Origin: Taudactylus pleione
Taxonomy: Eukaryota; Chordata; Amphibia; Anura; Myobatrachidae
NCBI GenBank assembly: GCA_031769625.1
Contig: JAUIMM010000126.1
Span: 8,542,001 to 8,606,000, forward strand
Direction: 5' to 3'
DNA length: 64,000 nt
The notes beneath the pieces were generated by a model, which was not told the origin of the DNA, did not search any database, and saw only the letters and a list, made by a program, of their open reading frames with translations. Shown piece by piece: positions 1-10,180 of the stretch. Positions within the stretch are counted from its first letter, which is position 1; each line of letters opens with the position of its first letter. The position numbers and the translations under genes were made by a program.

Positions 1-1
1 G

Positions 2-703
2 AAACCCAATGGGTCGTATCGTCCGATTCTCAACCTCAAAGCACTCAACAAGTCTTTGCGGGTTCCGAAGTTTCGGATGGAGACCCTACGGTCCATCATT
101 CTGGCGCTGGAACCTGGGGACTACATGGTGTCATTGGACATACAGGACGCTTACCTGCATGTCCCTATTCTTTTGCGCCATCAACAGTTCCTCAGGTTTG
201 CAATCCGCAGCGACCACTTCCAGTTTCGGGCGTTACCTTTTGGCCTGGCGACAGCACCACGTGTTTTCACCAAGGTGATGGCGGTCATGGCGGCTTCTCT
301 GCGGCTGCAGGGAGTCCGCATGTTGCTGTACTTGGACGACCTGTTATTGGTGGCAGGATCTCCAGAGCTCCTGTTACGCCACTTGGACCTGACCATTGCA
401 CTGCTGCAACGGCACGGCTGGCTAATCAACTGGCAGAAGTCCACTCTAATCCCGTCTCGGAGGATTCTGCATCTTGGAGCCTTATTGGACTCGGGACAGC
501 AAAGGATCTTCGTGACGGAGGACAAGATCTCTGCTTTACAGTCAAGGGTGCGCAGTTGTCTGCACAGCCGCCGGGTGTCCCTACACTCGGCGATGAGGTT
601 ACTGGGCTCCATGGTGTCGGTGTTCGACATGGTGGAATTCGCCCAGTTTCACTCCAGACTTCAGCAGCACCTGATCCTGTCCAAGTGGAACGGGCTGCCT
701 TAG
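2..703 (+). pseudogene. DIRS-like reverse transcriptase domain, truncated by window edge and a stop
   Basis: The frame is open from the left edge to a TAG at 701-703. It carries reverse transcriptase landmarks: a PNGSYRPILNLKALN-type fingers motif at the very start, SLDIQDAY (first catalytic Asp) near 131-154, LPFGLATAP near 233-259, and the YLDD active-site box near 329-340. This enzyme would copy element RNA into DNA. The first methionine (ATG at 56) is internal to the domain and is not the real start. Downstream RNase H sequence continues in the same frame after the stop, so the stop is a lesion and not a natural domain end. Confidence 0.85.
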
Positions 704-2611
704 TCTCTGAAGTCCCAGACGATTGTGATCACCCCGGAGGTTCGCCTGTCCCTTGGTTGGTGGTTACAGACGACTCACCTCAACAAGGGACGTCCGTTCT
801 GGGTTCCAAATTGGGTCCTGTTGACAACGGACGCCAGTCTTCGGGGCTGGGGAGCAGTTTCGGGTCCACACTTGTTCTAGGGCAGGTGGACGCCGACAGA
901 AGCGGAGCTTCCAATAAATATCTTGGAACTCCGTGCGGTCTTCAATGCTCTCCAGCAGGCACATCGGTTTCTCCAGGGTCACCCGGTGCAGGTCCAGTCG
1001 GACAACGCTACCACCGTGGCCTACATAAACAGGCAAGGAGGAACTCGCAGTCGGGCGGCTCTCGTAAAGGTCTCTCGGATCCTGGTTTGGGCGGAGCGCA
1101 ATCTTCCGGCCATATCAGCGGTCTTCATCCCGGGAGTGCTAAATTGGGAGGCGGACTTTCTAAGTCGCCAGGACGTTCATCCGGGGGAATGGTCCCTGCA
1201 CCCGGACGTTTTTCAACTGCTGGTGGACAGGTGGGGTCTTCCAGAGATCGACCTCATGGCGTCCTGGCACAACAACAAGTTGCCGGTGTACGGGTCTCGC
1301 ACAAGAGACGAAGGGGCGTCTCTGGTAGATGCTCTGTCCGTCCGGTGGATGTTCCGGTTCGCATACCTGTTCCCTCCGGTCTCCCTTCTTCCACGGGTAA
1401 TCCGGAAATTCAAACAGGAAGGAGGGACGCTCCTGTTGATAGCTCCCGCGTGGCCCAGACAGCACTGGTTCTCAGACCTTCAGGGTCTGTCCGTGGACAG
1501 TCCTCTGCGGTTGCCGCTACGACCGGACCTTCTGTCTTCACCCGGACCTGACTCGGCTGTCTTTGACGGCGTGGCTGTTGAGACGGCCATGCTGAGGCCC
1601 CGGGGGTTTTCCAGCTCTGTGGTGCATACCATGTTGCGAGCTCGGAAACCGTCTTACGCGAGGATATACCATCGCATGTGGCATACGTTCTTCCAGTGGT
1701 GTCGACTGAGAGGTTATGCACCGCGGGAGTTTCGTCTGTCTCGGATTCTCGCCTTCCTGCAAGCGGGACTAGATCATGGGCTTCGCCTTGCTTCTTTGAA
1801 GGTACAGGTTTCGGCCCTATCTGTCTGGTTTCACCGTAGGATTGCTACAATCCCGGATGTGCGTACCTTTATGCAAGGTGTTCTCCGCATTCAGCCACCC
1901 TTTGTTCCACCTGTGGCGCCTTGGGATTTGGCTGTGGTCCTGAGGGCTCTCCAAGGACCGCCGTTTGAACCACTGGGCTCAGTGGATCTTAAATGGCTAA
2001 CAGCTAAGACTGTTTTCCTTCTGGCTATTGCTTCAGCCAGACGTGTTTCTGATTTAGGGGCTCTTTCTTGTAGACCCCCTTTCTTGGTTTTTCATGGGAA
2101 CAGGGCAGTGCTCCGCACTCGGCCCGAGTTTCTTCCCAAAGTTGTTTCCCAGTTTCATGTTAACGAGGAAATCGTTGTTCCGGCTTTTAACTCAACGGGT
2201 CTTTCCGTGGGTGAGGCCTCTTTGGATGTTGTGCGGGCCTTAAGGACTTATGTTGACCGCACTTCTTTGTTTAGGAAGTCGGACGCTTTGTTTGTCCTCT
2301 ATGGCTTCCGTAAAAAGGGTTGGCCTGCTTCAAAGCAAACTTTGGCAGCCTGGATCCGTATGGCTATTTCTGAAGCTTATCTCCATGAAGGCCTACCGGT
2401 TCCTCCTTCTCTGAAGGCTCATTCCACTAGGTCTGTGGGTCCTTCGTGGGCAGCTCGACGTGGTGCCTCTGCAGTTCAGATCTGCAAGGCTGCTACGTGG
2501 TCTTCTGTCCATACCTTTGTGAGGTATTACAGGTTTGACACCTTCGCCTCTCAGGATGCTTCCTTCGGGCAGCGGATTCTCCTTTCTGCACAGGAGCGTC
2601 CCCACCCTTAA
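704..2611 (+). pseudogene. DIRS-like RNase H plus tyrosine recombinase region
   Basis: Same frame as the reverse transcriptase, interrupted by TAG at 878-880 and then open from 881 to the TAA ending at 2611. The first part is RNase H-like: LLTTDASLRGWGA near 819-857 (catalytic Asp), ELRAVFNAL after 926, and QSDNATTVAYINRQGG near 995-1040. After about 1,600 it is a tyrosine recombinase: a basic core arm with SARRVSDLGAL near 2035-2067 (box I Arg), HSTRS at 2420-2434 (His-x-x-Arg), and RYYRFD with the candidate nucleophile Tyr at 2525-2530. The recombinase would integrate circular cDNA. The recombinase half looks intact, the RNase H half broken. Confidence 0.82.
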
Positions 2612-3004
2612 AGGATACTGCTTTGGGACATCCCCAAGGTATCCTGTGGATACCCTATGGACCCTGAAGTAGAAAATATGAGATATGGTAAGAACTTACC
2701 CTTGTTATCTCTATTTCTACGAAGTCTATAGGGTTCCACAGGACTCCCGCTCCTGTGCTGCAGATGGGCTTTGCTCTGGTCACCGGTTTTCCGTCTCCCT
2801 CTAGTGAGAATGTGATTCTTGTATGTGTCCAGATCTTTTTTCTCTCTCTTCCTTCTCCTCCTCCGGCCTATGGCTTGATAACTAACTGAGGTGCCTTGGC
2901 TCGGGGGCGGGGTATAGGAGGGGGACCCTAGTGCATCCTGGGAGGCTGAAAAGCTTAACTCTATGGTGCCCGGCGACTGACGTCACACCTATACCCCCAA
3001 GGTA
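2612..3004 (+). repeat. DIRS 3' tail with left arm of inverted repeat (2673-2743)
   Basis: Bases 2673-2743 are nearly the reverse complement of 3005-3069, apart from a short 5-6-bp gap at CCCTTG. The spacer also holds a direct copy: CCCCAAGGTATCCTGTGGA occurs near 2630-2650 and again near 2995-3013. Such partly direct, partly inverted copies fit the internal complementary region plus terminal repeat arrangement of DIRS elements. No coding potential is visible. Confidence 0.6.
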
Positions 3005-3069
3005 TCCTGTGGAACCCTATGGACTTCGTAGAAATAGAGATAACAAGTTCTTACCATATCTCATATTTT
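3005..3069 (-). repeat. Right arm of DIRS-associated inverted repeat
   Basis: Reverse complement of 2673-2743; it ends in the same AAAATATGAGATATGGTAAG motif read on the - strand. It is taken as the element's right terminus because similarity stops there. Confidence 0.6.
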
Positions 3070-3672
3070 TAAATGGTCTCAATAGGTGATATTTAGCGTC
3101 TTTGAGCAAGTGGTGAATAATATTTTTTCCCAAAAAACAGTGGTAAATACTAAGTAGTCCCATCAAATTTGGGGTACATGAAAATGGATGCAAGCATATT
3201 TCAAAAAATCGCTAAAGTCAAGCATTAAAAAGCGTAAAAAAAACACACCTTCAGCAAACACCTGCAATCAACAAAACACCTCCCCCATACTTGCAGACCC
3301 CCCCCAAAGGCTATTTTGATAGTTTTTGAATTTGTACCTCCACCTTGAACTTTTTCGCCCACATTTTCAAAGTGCTTTTTTGGGGTGTCATTTGTTTGTT
3401 TTTTTTAAAGAGTTTTTTGACTCAGTATCAAGGGGGGGTGTACAAAAGGTGCAGAGTGGTTTCCGCCCCTCTGCACCCCAAAACCGCAATTCTGCACTTT
3501 TTCCACCGGGTTATCATAGGCAAAACTTTTTCGCCTATTACACTGCATTGCGTTTTCGCACTGGCGAAAAGACGCTACAATTGAATATGGGGATAAGTGA
3601 AAAATGCTAAAATGATGTCATCGGCGAAAAAAATCGCCGAGAACGGGTATTCGCAGCCTAATTGAATACGGA
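3070..3672. repeat. Dispersed repeat related to the foldback element at 49,654
   Basis: The block contains GGTGCAGAGTGG...CTCTGCACCCC arms, CGCAATTCTGCACTTTTTC, a GGCGAAAAA/TTTTTCGCC palindrome and TTGAATATGGGGATAAG plus GGGTATTCGCAGCCTAATTG. The same vocabulary (GGGGATAAGCGGG, AAAAAGTGCAGAATTGGGG, TATTCAATATGGG) occurs at 49,654-50,451. No protein is recognised; short open frames here are incidental. Confidence 0.5.
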
Positions 3673-4499
3673 TAACCAGAGAGAAAAAGAAACAGGTGGA
3701 GGGTGCCAAAAAAAAATGTGGGAATCAGGATATTAAATAAATATTAATAAGTAAAAGTCTCGCAGGACTGCTGCTTCTAAAGAGGTGCTGAACCTCACAG
3801 AGTAACCTTAATAGAGGAAAAGAAAGAAGTGCAGTGCAACTGACAGTATATATAAAAAGGCTATTTAATAATCAATAAATAAATTATAAATAAACTGTAG
3901 GAGTCAAGTTCAGAAATAAACAATCAGCAGTAATTAGATAAATGAATATAGAACATATATAGATGAAATCAGAATTTATGCCAAAAATAAGCAGCTGTAT
4001 ATGCCAAAGATCAGATCCTTACAAAGGTAAAAGAGAATTTAAGGTTGTAATCACAATAAAGGATCTGATAAAAAACACAGTAGACAGTGGTAGATACAAT
4101 GTATCGTAGAGTCTCATGGATGGGACTTTGGGGAATGTAACCACTTGTTGCTATATCCGGTTATAATCCAAAGGCACTGAATGTGGTAAATAACAATTTA
4201 CAGGTCTCATCACAAGTGATTACTTTATGAAACAGGTTTGGATCTGTGTCAAGTTGCTGCAGAATGTCAACACAACATTCCTTACTAAAAATATCAAATT
4301 GACACGTTCAACTTTTAAACTTAGCATTTTTTCGGCACTCTACAGAAAACACAACCAAATTAAATGGCGACTCAATCAACTGAAAGTCAGAGTGTTGCTG
4401 CTTGTCATGCAGGTTCAGACAAGTTCAAGGTTAATCCGTATGCAGTTAGAACTGGTTCTGACTTCTTTGTTAACTAGGTGGAATCACAGTCTCGTTATT
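3673..4499. other. Unclassified non-coding stretch
   Basis: A/T-rich, with no recognisable exon, RNA gene or clear terminal repeat. It may be decayed retroelement sequence, since it joins directly to the minus-strand DIRS fragment. Confidence 0.4.
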
Positions 4500-6040
4500 T
4501 TATAGACATACCTCGTAGATACGGAGTGCACAAACTACATACAGGGAGACTTCACCTACAGAAAGATCTGAAGCCTGAAAAGCTGGAACAATTTCTTCAT
4601 TTACATGAAAACAGGAAACTACCTTAGGAAGGTAACCTTCTCTTGTACTAATAACAGCTTTGTCCTGGTGAAAAACAGAAAGTGCTGCCAAATCAGACTC
4701 TGCAAGCAGAAGAGAAAGCGAGAAGAAAAATTGTCTTCGCTGTCAACCACTTCAAATCTGCAGAGTGTAGAGATTCAAATGGAGGAGCTTGTAGCCCCTT
4801 AAGAACCAAAGACAAATCCCACGGTGCTACCGGTGGAACAAATGGAGGCTGAACTCGCAGAACTCCTTGGAAAAAAATTCTAACATCTGGTAATTAGGCA
4901 ATCTTCCTCTGGAACCAGACTGACAGTGCAGAAACCTGCATTCTCAAAGTAGCCAAGCAGTCTAAACCTGCCTGGAGAAAGCCAATATCCTGGAAATCCT
5001 CAACACCTTAGGATCATACTTTCTATGGGAACACCATTGACCAAAAGAATGCAGAACTCTGTAATATATGCAGGCAGAGGCAGGCTTCCGTGCCCTAAGT
5101 ATCATTTGAATTACAAAATTGGAAAAACCTTTTGTTCTTAGGATGGAAGATTCAAGAGCCACGCCATCAAAGCCAGACGAGGTATGTTCGGATGCTGGCA
5201 GGGACCCTGCGCGTTAGCAGATTCTGCCATAGAGGAAGAGGATACGGATTGTCTATGGACAGATTCTGTATGTCGGTGAACCAATGGCGCCTTGGTCAAG
5301 CCAGAGCCACCAGTATTAAAGTTCCGCCTTCCTGCTTGAATTTCCTAAGAACTCTTGGGAGGAAGATCAGAAGAGATACGCCAGCTTGAAGTCCAATTGT
5401 ACTGCCAGTGCATCCACGAAGGTTGCTGATGGGTCTATTGACCTGGACCCCTACCTGGGGACCTTGTGACGTGACGCCATGAAATCTCTTTCTGGTAGAC
5501 CCCATTTGTTTACCAAGAGCTGAAACACTCTCGGATGGAGAGATTATTCTCCGGCATGTATGTCCTGGCGACTTAGGAAGTCTGCGTCCCAATTGAGTAC
5601 TCCCTGTATGAATATTGCCGAGATGGCCGGAAGATGACGTTCTGCCCAAATCAGAACCCTTGTCACTTCTTTCATGGCTGCGTAACTTCTTGTGCCTCCC
5701 TGATGATTGAGGTAGGCTACTGTTGTCGCATTGTCGGACTGGATCTGGACCGGCTTGCCCTGGAGCAGGTCCTGTGCCATGACAAGTGCTTTGTATACTG
5801 CTCGCAGTTCCAGAATGTTTATTGGCAGATGACTTTCCTGATTTGTCCACCTTCCCTGCAAGGTGTGACGACCTGTCACTGGTCCCCATCCACTGGAGTC
5901 TGTGGTGAGTAGCACCCAATTTTGAATCCAGAATGGGCAGCCTTTGTTTAGACAATCCTTTCTCAGCCACCACACAAGGGAGTGACGAACCTCGGGAGTA
6001 AGAAGGATCCTCTGAGATTTTACTTGGTGATAATGTTCCT
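4500..6040 (-). mobile_element. Second DIRS-like fragment, minus strand, heavily decayed
   Basis: Read on the - strand, 5,544-5,975 is RNase H-like with LLTTDSSGWG, ELRAVYKAL, QSDNATTVAYLNHQGG and GVLNWDADFLSRQD, closely resembling the copy at 704-1,180. Bases 4,962-5,162 resemble the start of the recombinase (ILRARKPASACIYYRV, SRILAF), and 4,500-4,691 resemble its middle (PKVVSCFHVNEEIVPAF, SVGEVSL). The pieces lie in different frames with stops between them, so this is a dead copy. It shares organisation with the 5' copy but is clearly divergent, implying separate insertions. Confidence 0.8.
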
Positions 6041-6300
6041 TTCCCCCCCTTCCCGCACCCTAACCCTTTCTGGGGGGGTTGCCTAACCCTAAACCACCTG
6101 GGGAGGCTCCTAAACCTAACCCCCCCATCCCTGAGATAAGCTAATACCTGCAGCCTCTTCGTTCGGGATGGCAATGGTAGGTATGCCGGATGTCGCTATC
6201 CTGATGTCTTCGGGATAGCAGCGTCTGCATTATGTTGGGCGTTGGTATATCGACGCCCGGGATACCGTCCGCCAGCATTTTCAACGTATCCTGTTTATCA
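6041..6300 (-). repeat. Fragment of a MITE family with telomere-like interior
   Basis: CCCTAACCC-type runs at 6,056-6,120 are followed by GATAAGCTAATACCTGCAGC, CTTCGTTCGGGATGG, GATGTCTTCGGGATAGCAG and CGACGCCCGGGATACC. The same order occurs, reverse complemented, at 62,605-62,830, so this is one end of that family. Only one terminus is present here. Confidence 0.65.
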
Positions 6301-6949
6301 TGACTTAAATAATTGAATAGGTCAAGGGCGCAAAGTAGATATTTAAAGGTGTCTTGAAATATTTGCAGAATCCCATGTACCACAATTCAGACGTAGAAAT
6401 TTCTCAGATATTCACTATAGCTAGTCAAACAATAAGGAACAAAATACAAAAAAACAGCAAGAAATACCCCCAGACCACAGTCTCGCTGTACTTAAAAGCA
6501 AATGTTTGATCTTGAAAAAGCAATGATAGCGACAATAGCAGCGACAATAAAAAAGCAATGGCATTGTTCGAGGGAGTAGGTAGATGAGCTCACAATTTGC
6601 AACTGGTATACCAGTACCTGGTATCTTTTCCGCCCACTAGCGTAGAGCCTGAACATGCTTTCTCCTGAGCCGGGTATATACAGTAGGTAATAAAATTAAA
6701 AGCAGATATAGCAATGATACTCTGGACACCCTGCTTTTTCTTAGCTCTCACTTTCAGAAAAAAAAAATAATTAAAAATTGTGTAGGATAATGCAGTTTGC
6801 ATTACAAAAATCTATTCAACAGCAAGACCCCCCTCCCCCCTCGATCTCCCTTAATGCTATATAGTTTAGATATGGCAGTTGATGTTGCGGACTCGGGCTC
6901 GCACTATTTTATTTCACTTTATCCATTCACCATTGTATAAAGTGTTAAG
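6301..6949. other. Unclassified A/T-rich stretch
   Basis: No exon, RNA gene or terminal inverted repeat is recognised. Poly-A and C-rich runs occur (for example near 6,756-6,772 and 6,828-6,842). Confidence 0.4.
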
Positions 6950-6959
6950 CTAGTTACAC

Positions 6960-7225
6960 ATGTAAAGATTTTCTGACCAACCATCCAACTAGTTAATTGA
7001 AATGAAAAATCTGGTAACGTATGAGAGTAAATGATGATCAGCAATTTGCTCCTAAATGCCAGAAAACAGATGAAAATGGTCGTCAGACAAGTTTGTTAAA
7101 TGTTTGCTCTAAATATTTCGTTCAAGCAACAGTTTTTGTCCATTTTCCGGCATTTGGGAGCAAATAGCTGATTGTCATTTGCTTTCATACCTTACCAGAT
7201 TTTCATTCCAACCAATCACTTACAC
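6960..7225. mobile_element. Foldback MITE, about 265 bp
   Basis: Bases around 7,000-7,080 (AAATGAAAAATCTGGTAACG, CAGCAATTTGCTCCTAAATG) pair with 7,137-7,215 read in reverse (AAATGCCGGAAAATGG, ATGAAAATCTGGTAAGG, GATTGGTTGGAATG). The two arms are joined by a short unpaired centre near 7,085-7,135. No coding potential. Exact ends and duplication are not certain. Confidence 0.6.
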
Positions 7226-7875
7226 GCCGGAAAAGCCGGGTCTATGCAGACCCGACTCCGGTGTGAGCGGCACCGACTCTGGAATATCCCGATTCGGTGC
7301 CGACAAAATTCCGGGTCTGATCCGGATAGGAACCATGTTCCAATTCCGGGTCAGACCTGGAAGTTTGGTGGAAAAGGGGTATTAGTGATTGGTATAGGCC
7401 CCCCATACATCAGATGACGTATTGTCCGATCCTTCGATGGGATCGGAAAGGCCGGTCGGAAATGCAGCGGTTTTTCTTTGGAGGATTTATGTGCAGTCTT
7501 GCAAACCACAGCGACATTAATCGCCAGTTTTGTAACACTTGCCATTTGAAAAAATCTGTGATAGTGGTATCAACCATGTGGTTTAAAAATGCTCTTTTAT
7601 GTGCAGGTTGGCAATGTGACAGCGTCCAAACCAAGCATAAAAACTGCACTTTAGTACATTTCCCTCAATAAGTGGTTTAAATATTATAATATGTGGATAG
7701 TAACATCCCGATTCCCGGAAGCAGGCAGAGCGCTATCGAACGCTATCCATTTTGCCCTTCCTAACAGGCTCCTATGTCTCCACCTGTTAATGTCTCAGGT
7801 AACTGCGATACATTCCGCCCAACCTCACAATTACTACGGCAACTGGCCATGGCCACCAGCCCGCAGCTGTGCTAT
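7226..7875. other. Unclassified stretch upstream of the candidate IFT74 promoter
   Basis: Several CCGGGTC/GACCCGG motifs occur at 7,230-7,360, probably remains of a repeat. The - strand was searched for the first exon of PLAA, the usual head-to-head neighbour of IFT74 in mammals, and nothing recognisable was seen. Confidence 0.35.
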
Positions 7876-7879
7876 TCCC

Positions 7880-8030
7880 GTCTTTGCCTGGTCACATGAC
7901 TGCCCAGGCTCCGCCCTCACTCAGCCGCAGCTCGCGAGAGTTTGTCAGACACCAAGTTCCCCCCTCGGCTGCTGCACAAGTGATACGGTGAGAGGATGCA
8001 CGTGATTGGGGTTGCTAGGAGACAGATAAA
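7880..8030 (+). promoter_or_regulatory. IFT74: Candidate IFT74 promoter with X-box-like motif
   Basis: This is a local CpG- and GC-rich patch in A/T-rich DNA about 2 kb upstream of the first coding exon. It contains GTCACATGAC (7,892-7,901), a GC-box-like CTCCGCCC, an inverted CCAAT (ATTGG, 8,005-8,009) and GTTGCT-A-GGAGAC at 8,011-8,023. The last fits the RYYNYY-N-RRNRAC X-box bound by RFX factors, which control many intraflagellar transport genes. The assignment is inference from position and motif. Confidence 0.45.
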
Positions 8031-8060
8031 CTGCAGGAAGTGGAGGCAGGAGGCTGAGGG
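8024..8060 (+). other. IFT74: Candidate non-coding first exon end of IFT74
   Basis: A consensus donor (GAGGG followed by GTGAGT at 8,061) directly follows the promoter-like patch. The first coding exon has an acceptor (TTTTTCCCCAG) 14 bases before its ATG, so an upstream non-coding exon must exist; this is the best candidate seen. The transcription start is not determined. Confidence 0.4.
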
Positions 8061-8310
8061 GTGAGTAGCTACATCGTAATGTAATTTGCTGTACATGTAC
8101 TTATCCATGTCTGCCTCGTCATACGTGTGTACATGTAATGTTCTGCAGCAGGAGACGGGTATTGATGTCTCAGTGAGGGGGGAACGCAGGCCTTTTACTC
8201 TGCGAGGGATAGTTACATTACTCACCATCAGGGCATCATCTGCTGTATTTTATGCTGAAGTTCATTGCATAAATCAGAATATCTCAAATGGTCAGCGACT
8301 TAAGATGGGA

Positions 8311-8588
8311 CCTGGGTACACAATACAATTAGTGATCATGCCGACAATGCAATGCAATGCAACAATACATTGTGCGCGCTGTACACGATACATGATTTGG
8401 TATACAATGGCTCAGTGTATCGTTACATGCTGCACGTAACAGCACCGGGTCATTAATTGCATCGTCCCATCTGTCGTGCAGAACAGCAGATGGGACAATG
8501 CGATGAATGACTGTCATTCACACTATACGTGTACGATCTATCATTTCGCTCCGCGTCGGAACGATATATTTTATAGTGTGTACCCGGC
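8311..8588. mobile_element. MITE with CTGGGTACACA ends
   Basis: Starts CCTGGGTACACAATA and ends TATAGTGTGTACCCGG, an inverted pair. It contains an internal palindromic segment (AGATGGGACAATGCGATGAATGAC against CATTAATTGCATCGTCCCATCT) around 8,451-8,515. Related termini occur at 28,600-28,830, 42,008-42,296 and 44,181-44,799. Confidence 0.6.
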
Positions 8589-8590
8589 TT

Positions 8591-9595
8591 AAGGCCCCCA
8601 TACACGGTGCGATATAGCAGCCTATCCAATGGATTGGTGCAATATCGCTATATCGTAATGTGTGTGGGCGTGATATCGGCCAGTGCGCGCTCCCATGGGG
8701 TCGTACATCGCACCTCCCAGATCTTGCGGCCACCATACACTGTGCTATATGCACCTTACGACGCGACGGCCGATCCGATGGCCGACATACCGGGCGGTCC
8801 CCACACACAGAGCGATCCGCTACCCGACCGCCGGTATGCCGGCACTCCCCCACCCGTATAGCGGTGCATGGGATCGTACATCGTGTCCCCAGATCAAGTG
8901 AACATGCAGAAAGAACTGAAGGTGCAATGTACGACCCCACGGGAGCGCACACTAGCCGATAACATGCACACGGTACGATATAGCAGCGATATTGTACCAA
9001 TACGTTGAATCAGCTGCTCTATCGAACAGTGGGGGTCATTCAGACCCGCTCGCGAGCGCAGGATGCTCGCAAGCGGGTCGATGGTGCCGAATTGCGCATG
9101 CGCACGACGGAGGGAGCTCCGTCGTGCGCATGCGCGAGACCCGAATAGCGACGGCCAAGCCGTCGTCATAGGTCTCGCACCAAAGGGGGCGCGCTGTCGA
9201 TGGTGAGTGACAGCACGCCCCCTTTGGTGGGCGTGCCGGGGGCGTGGCTGCCAGACGGAGGCGTTCCCATGGGAATGCCTACCGTCTGAGTACGGCCCCA
9301 CTGACATCACTAGTGATGTCAGTGGGAGTGATTTTGGCTCTGATAGAGCCAAAATCACTCCAGGGGTTGCGGTCACCGAGACCCTACCGCAGGTTCTCAT
9401 CGCAAGCCCGATGGCCGCGATGGTCTTGACCATCGCGACCATCATCATGGACGCTCGCTATAGCTGTGGGTGGTAACCCACAGCTATGCGAGCGTCCATG
9501 AGGCCGCTCCAAGTTGAGGGAGGAGGGCCTGATTCAGAGCGAGCGCTCTGGTCAGAGCGTCCGGCTCTGAATCAGGCCCAGTGTATGGGGGCCTT
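8591..9595. mobile_element. MITE with AAGGCCCCCATACAC terminal repeats, split by a nested element
   Basis: The left end AAGGCCCCCATACAC (8,591-8,605) is the exact reverse complement of 9,581-9,595. The interior has GCGATATAGCAGCC, CAATATCGCTATATCG and other near-palindromes. A second element (9,031-9,579) sits just inside the right terminus and is flanked by a duplicated AGT, so the original MITE was about 455 bp. No coding capacity. Confidence 0.75.
9031..9579 (+). mobile_element. Hairpin-chain MITE, copy A
   Basis: About ten short inverted repeats follow one another. Examples are 9,044-9,078, 9,094-9,135 (GCGCATGCGC...GCGCATGCGC), 9,136-9,176, 9,178-9,229 (CACCAAAGGGGGC pairing with GCCCCCTTTGGTG), 9,252-9,288, 9,297-9,326 (a perfect CCACTGACATCACTAGTGAT-type palindrome), 9,327-9,359, 9,417-9,438, 9,449-9,498 and 9,529-9,577. 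Outer ends are GGGGGTCATTCAGACC and GGCTCTGAATCAGGCCC. The 3-bp duplication AGT (9,028-9,030 and 9,580-9,582) marks insertion into the preceding MITE. No protein is encoded; open frames here follow from the palindromic, stop-poor sequence. Confidence 0.85.
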
Positions 9596-9745
9596 TACTG
9601 CATGTTCACTTGATCTGGGGTGATGTACGATCCCATGCAGCGCTATATGGGTGGGGAGGGGGGGTGCCGCATATCGGGCGGTCAGGCAGCAGATCGCTCC
9701 TTGTGTGGGTACCCCCCGATATGTATTGGCTCCTTTTGTTTATAT
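9596..9745. repeat. Truncated relative of the 8,591 MITE
   Basis: CTGCATGTTCACTTGATCTG followed by GATGTACGATCCCATGC matches, in reverse complement, 8,866-8,910 inside the neighbouring MITE. Only an internal portion is present. Confidence 0.5.
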
Positions 9746-10043
9746 TTTATCGATCAAACAATGCTTATATTATTAAACACGTGTGGTGAAATCTTCTATA
9801 TAGTAATGCTCAGTGAGCTGTCCCATCTCTGTCATGCTCAGTGGGAGCGGGGGTTGACCACACATTGGTAGCTAAACGTGGAGGAGAAAAGCAGCAGATC
9901 ACAGCCAGCTCCATTGCTTTCAAAAGCTAAACCACTGTTCTAAATAAATGCATAGTCACTTTTTACAGCTGATTATTCCGCCATATTGTCTATTGTAATT
10001 CATTTTCTAACTTAAATTTAATATCCCTCTTCTTTTTCCCCAG
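9746..10043. other. Intron sequence before IFT74 coding exon 1
   Basis: No repeat boundary or RNA gene recognised. It ends in a good polypyrimidine tract and acceptor at 10,043. Confidence 0.5.
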
Positions 10044-10057
10044 AATTGATAGTAGGT

Positions 10058-10180
10058 ATGGCGAGCAACCAGAGACCCCCATCAGCCCGCCCTGTTTCAA
10101 GGGGAGTCATTGGTTCTATTCCAAACAGACCTCCGAGTGGAATCCGTGGTCCTCCCACAGCAGGCAGGATTTCAACTGCA
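10058..10180 (+). CDS. IFT74: IFT74 coding exon 1
   Basis: 41 codons from the ATG at 10,058 to ATTTCAACTGCA, donor GTAGGT, phase 0. The acceptor at 10,043 shows that an untranslated exon precedes it. It encodes the basic, proline- and serine-rich tail that in the known protein helps bind tubulin with IFT81. Confidence 0.95.

Larger units (their letters stand above)
1..3069 (+). mobile_element. DIRS-like tyrosine-recombinase retrotransposon, 3' part, degenerate
   Basis: Contiguous homology runs reverse transcriptase, RNase H and tyrosine recombinase in that order, then a 3' non-coding tail with an inverted repeat. This order, with a tyrosine recombinase instead of a DDE integrase and no LTRs, is the DIRS hallmark; DIRS elements are abundant in amphibians. 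The 5' end (left terminal repeat, gag, start of RT) lies outside the window. Two in-frame stop codons (701-703 and 878-880) break the pol frame, so this copy is not expected to be autonomous. The right boundary is placed at the outer end of the inverted repeat and is approximate. Confidence 0.85.

Noticed and set aside
556..1551. 331-codon open frame overlapping the DIRS RNase H region
   Set aside because: It is in another frame of clear RNase H/recombinase sequence and is low-complexity Gly/Ser/Pro-rich text, a shadow frame.
7226..8010. First exon of PLAA on the minus strand
   Set aside because: Expected from mammalian head-to-head gene order, but no WD-repeat start or matching methionine context was found.
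8518..9448. Long open frames across the nested MITEs on both strands
   Set aside because: GC-rich palindromic DNA is stop-poor on both strands and no protein domain is visible.
9031..9579. CRISPR-like array or tRNA cluster because of serial hairpins
   Set aside because: The stems are all different, with no constant repeat-spacer periodicity and no cloverleaf or B-box pattern.
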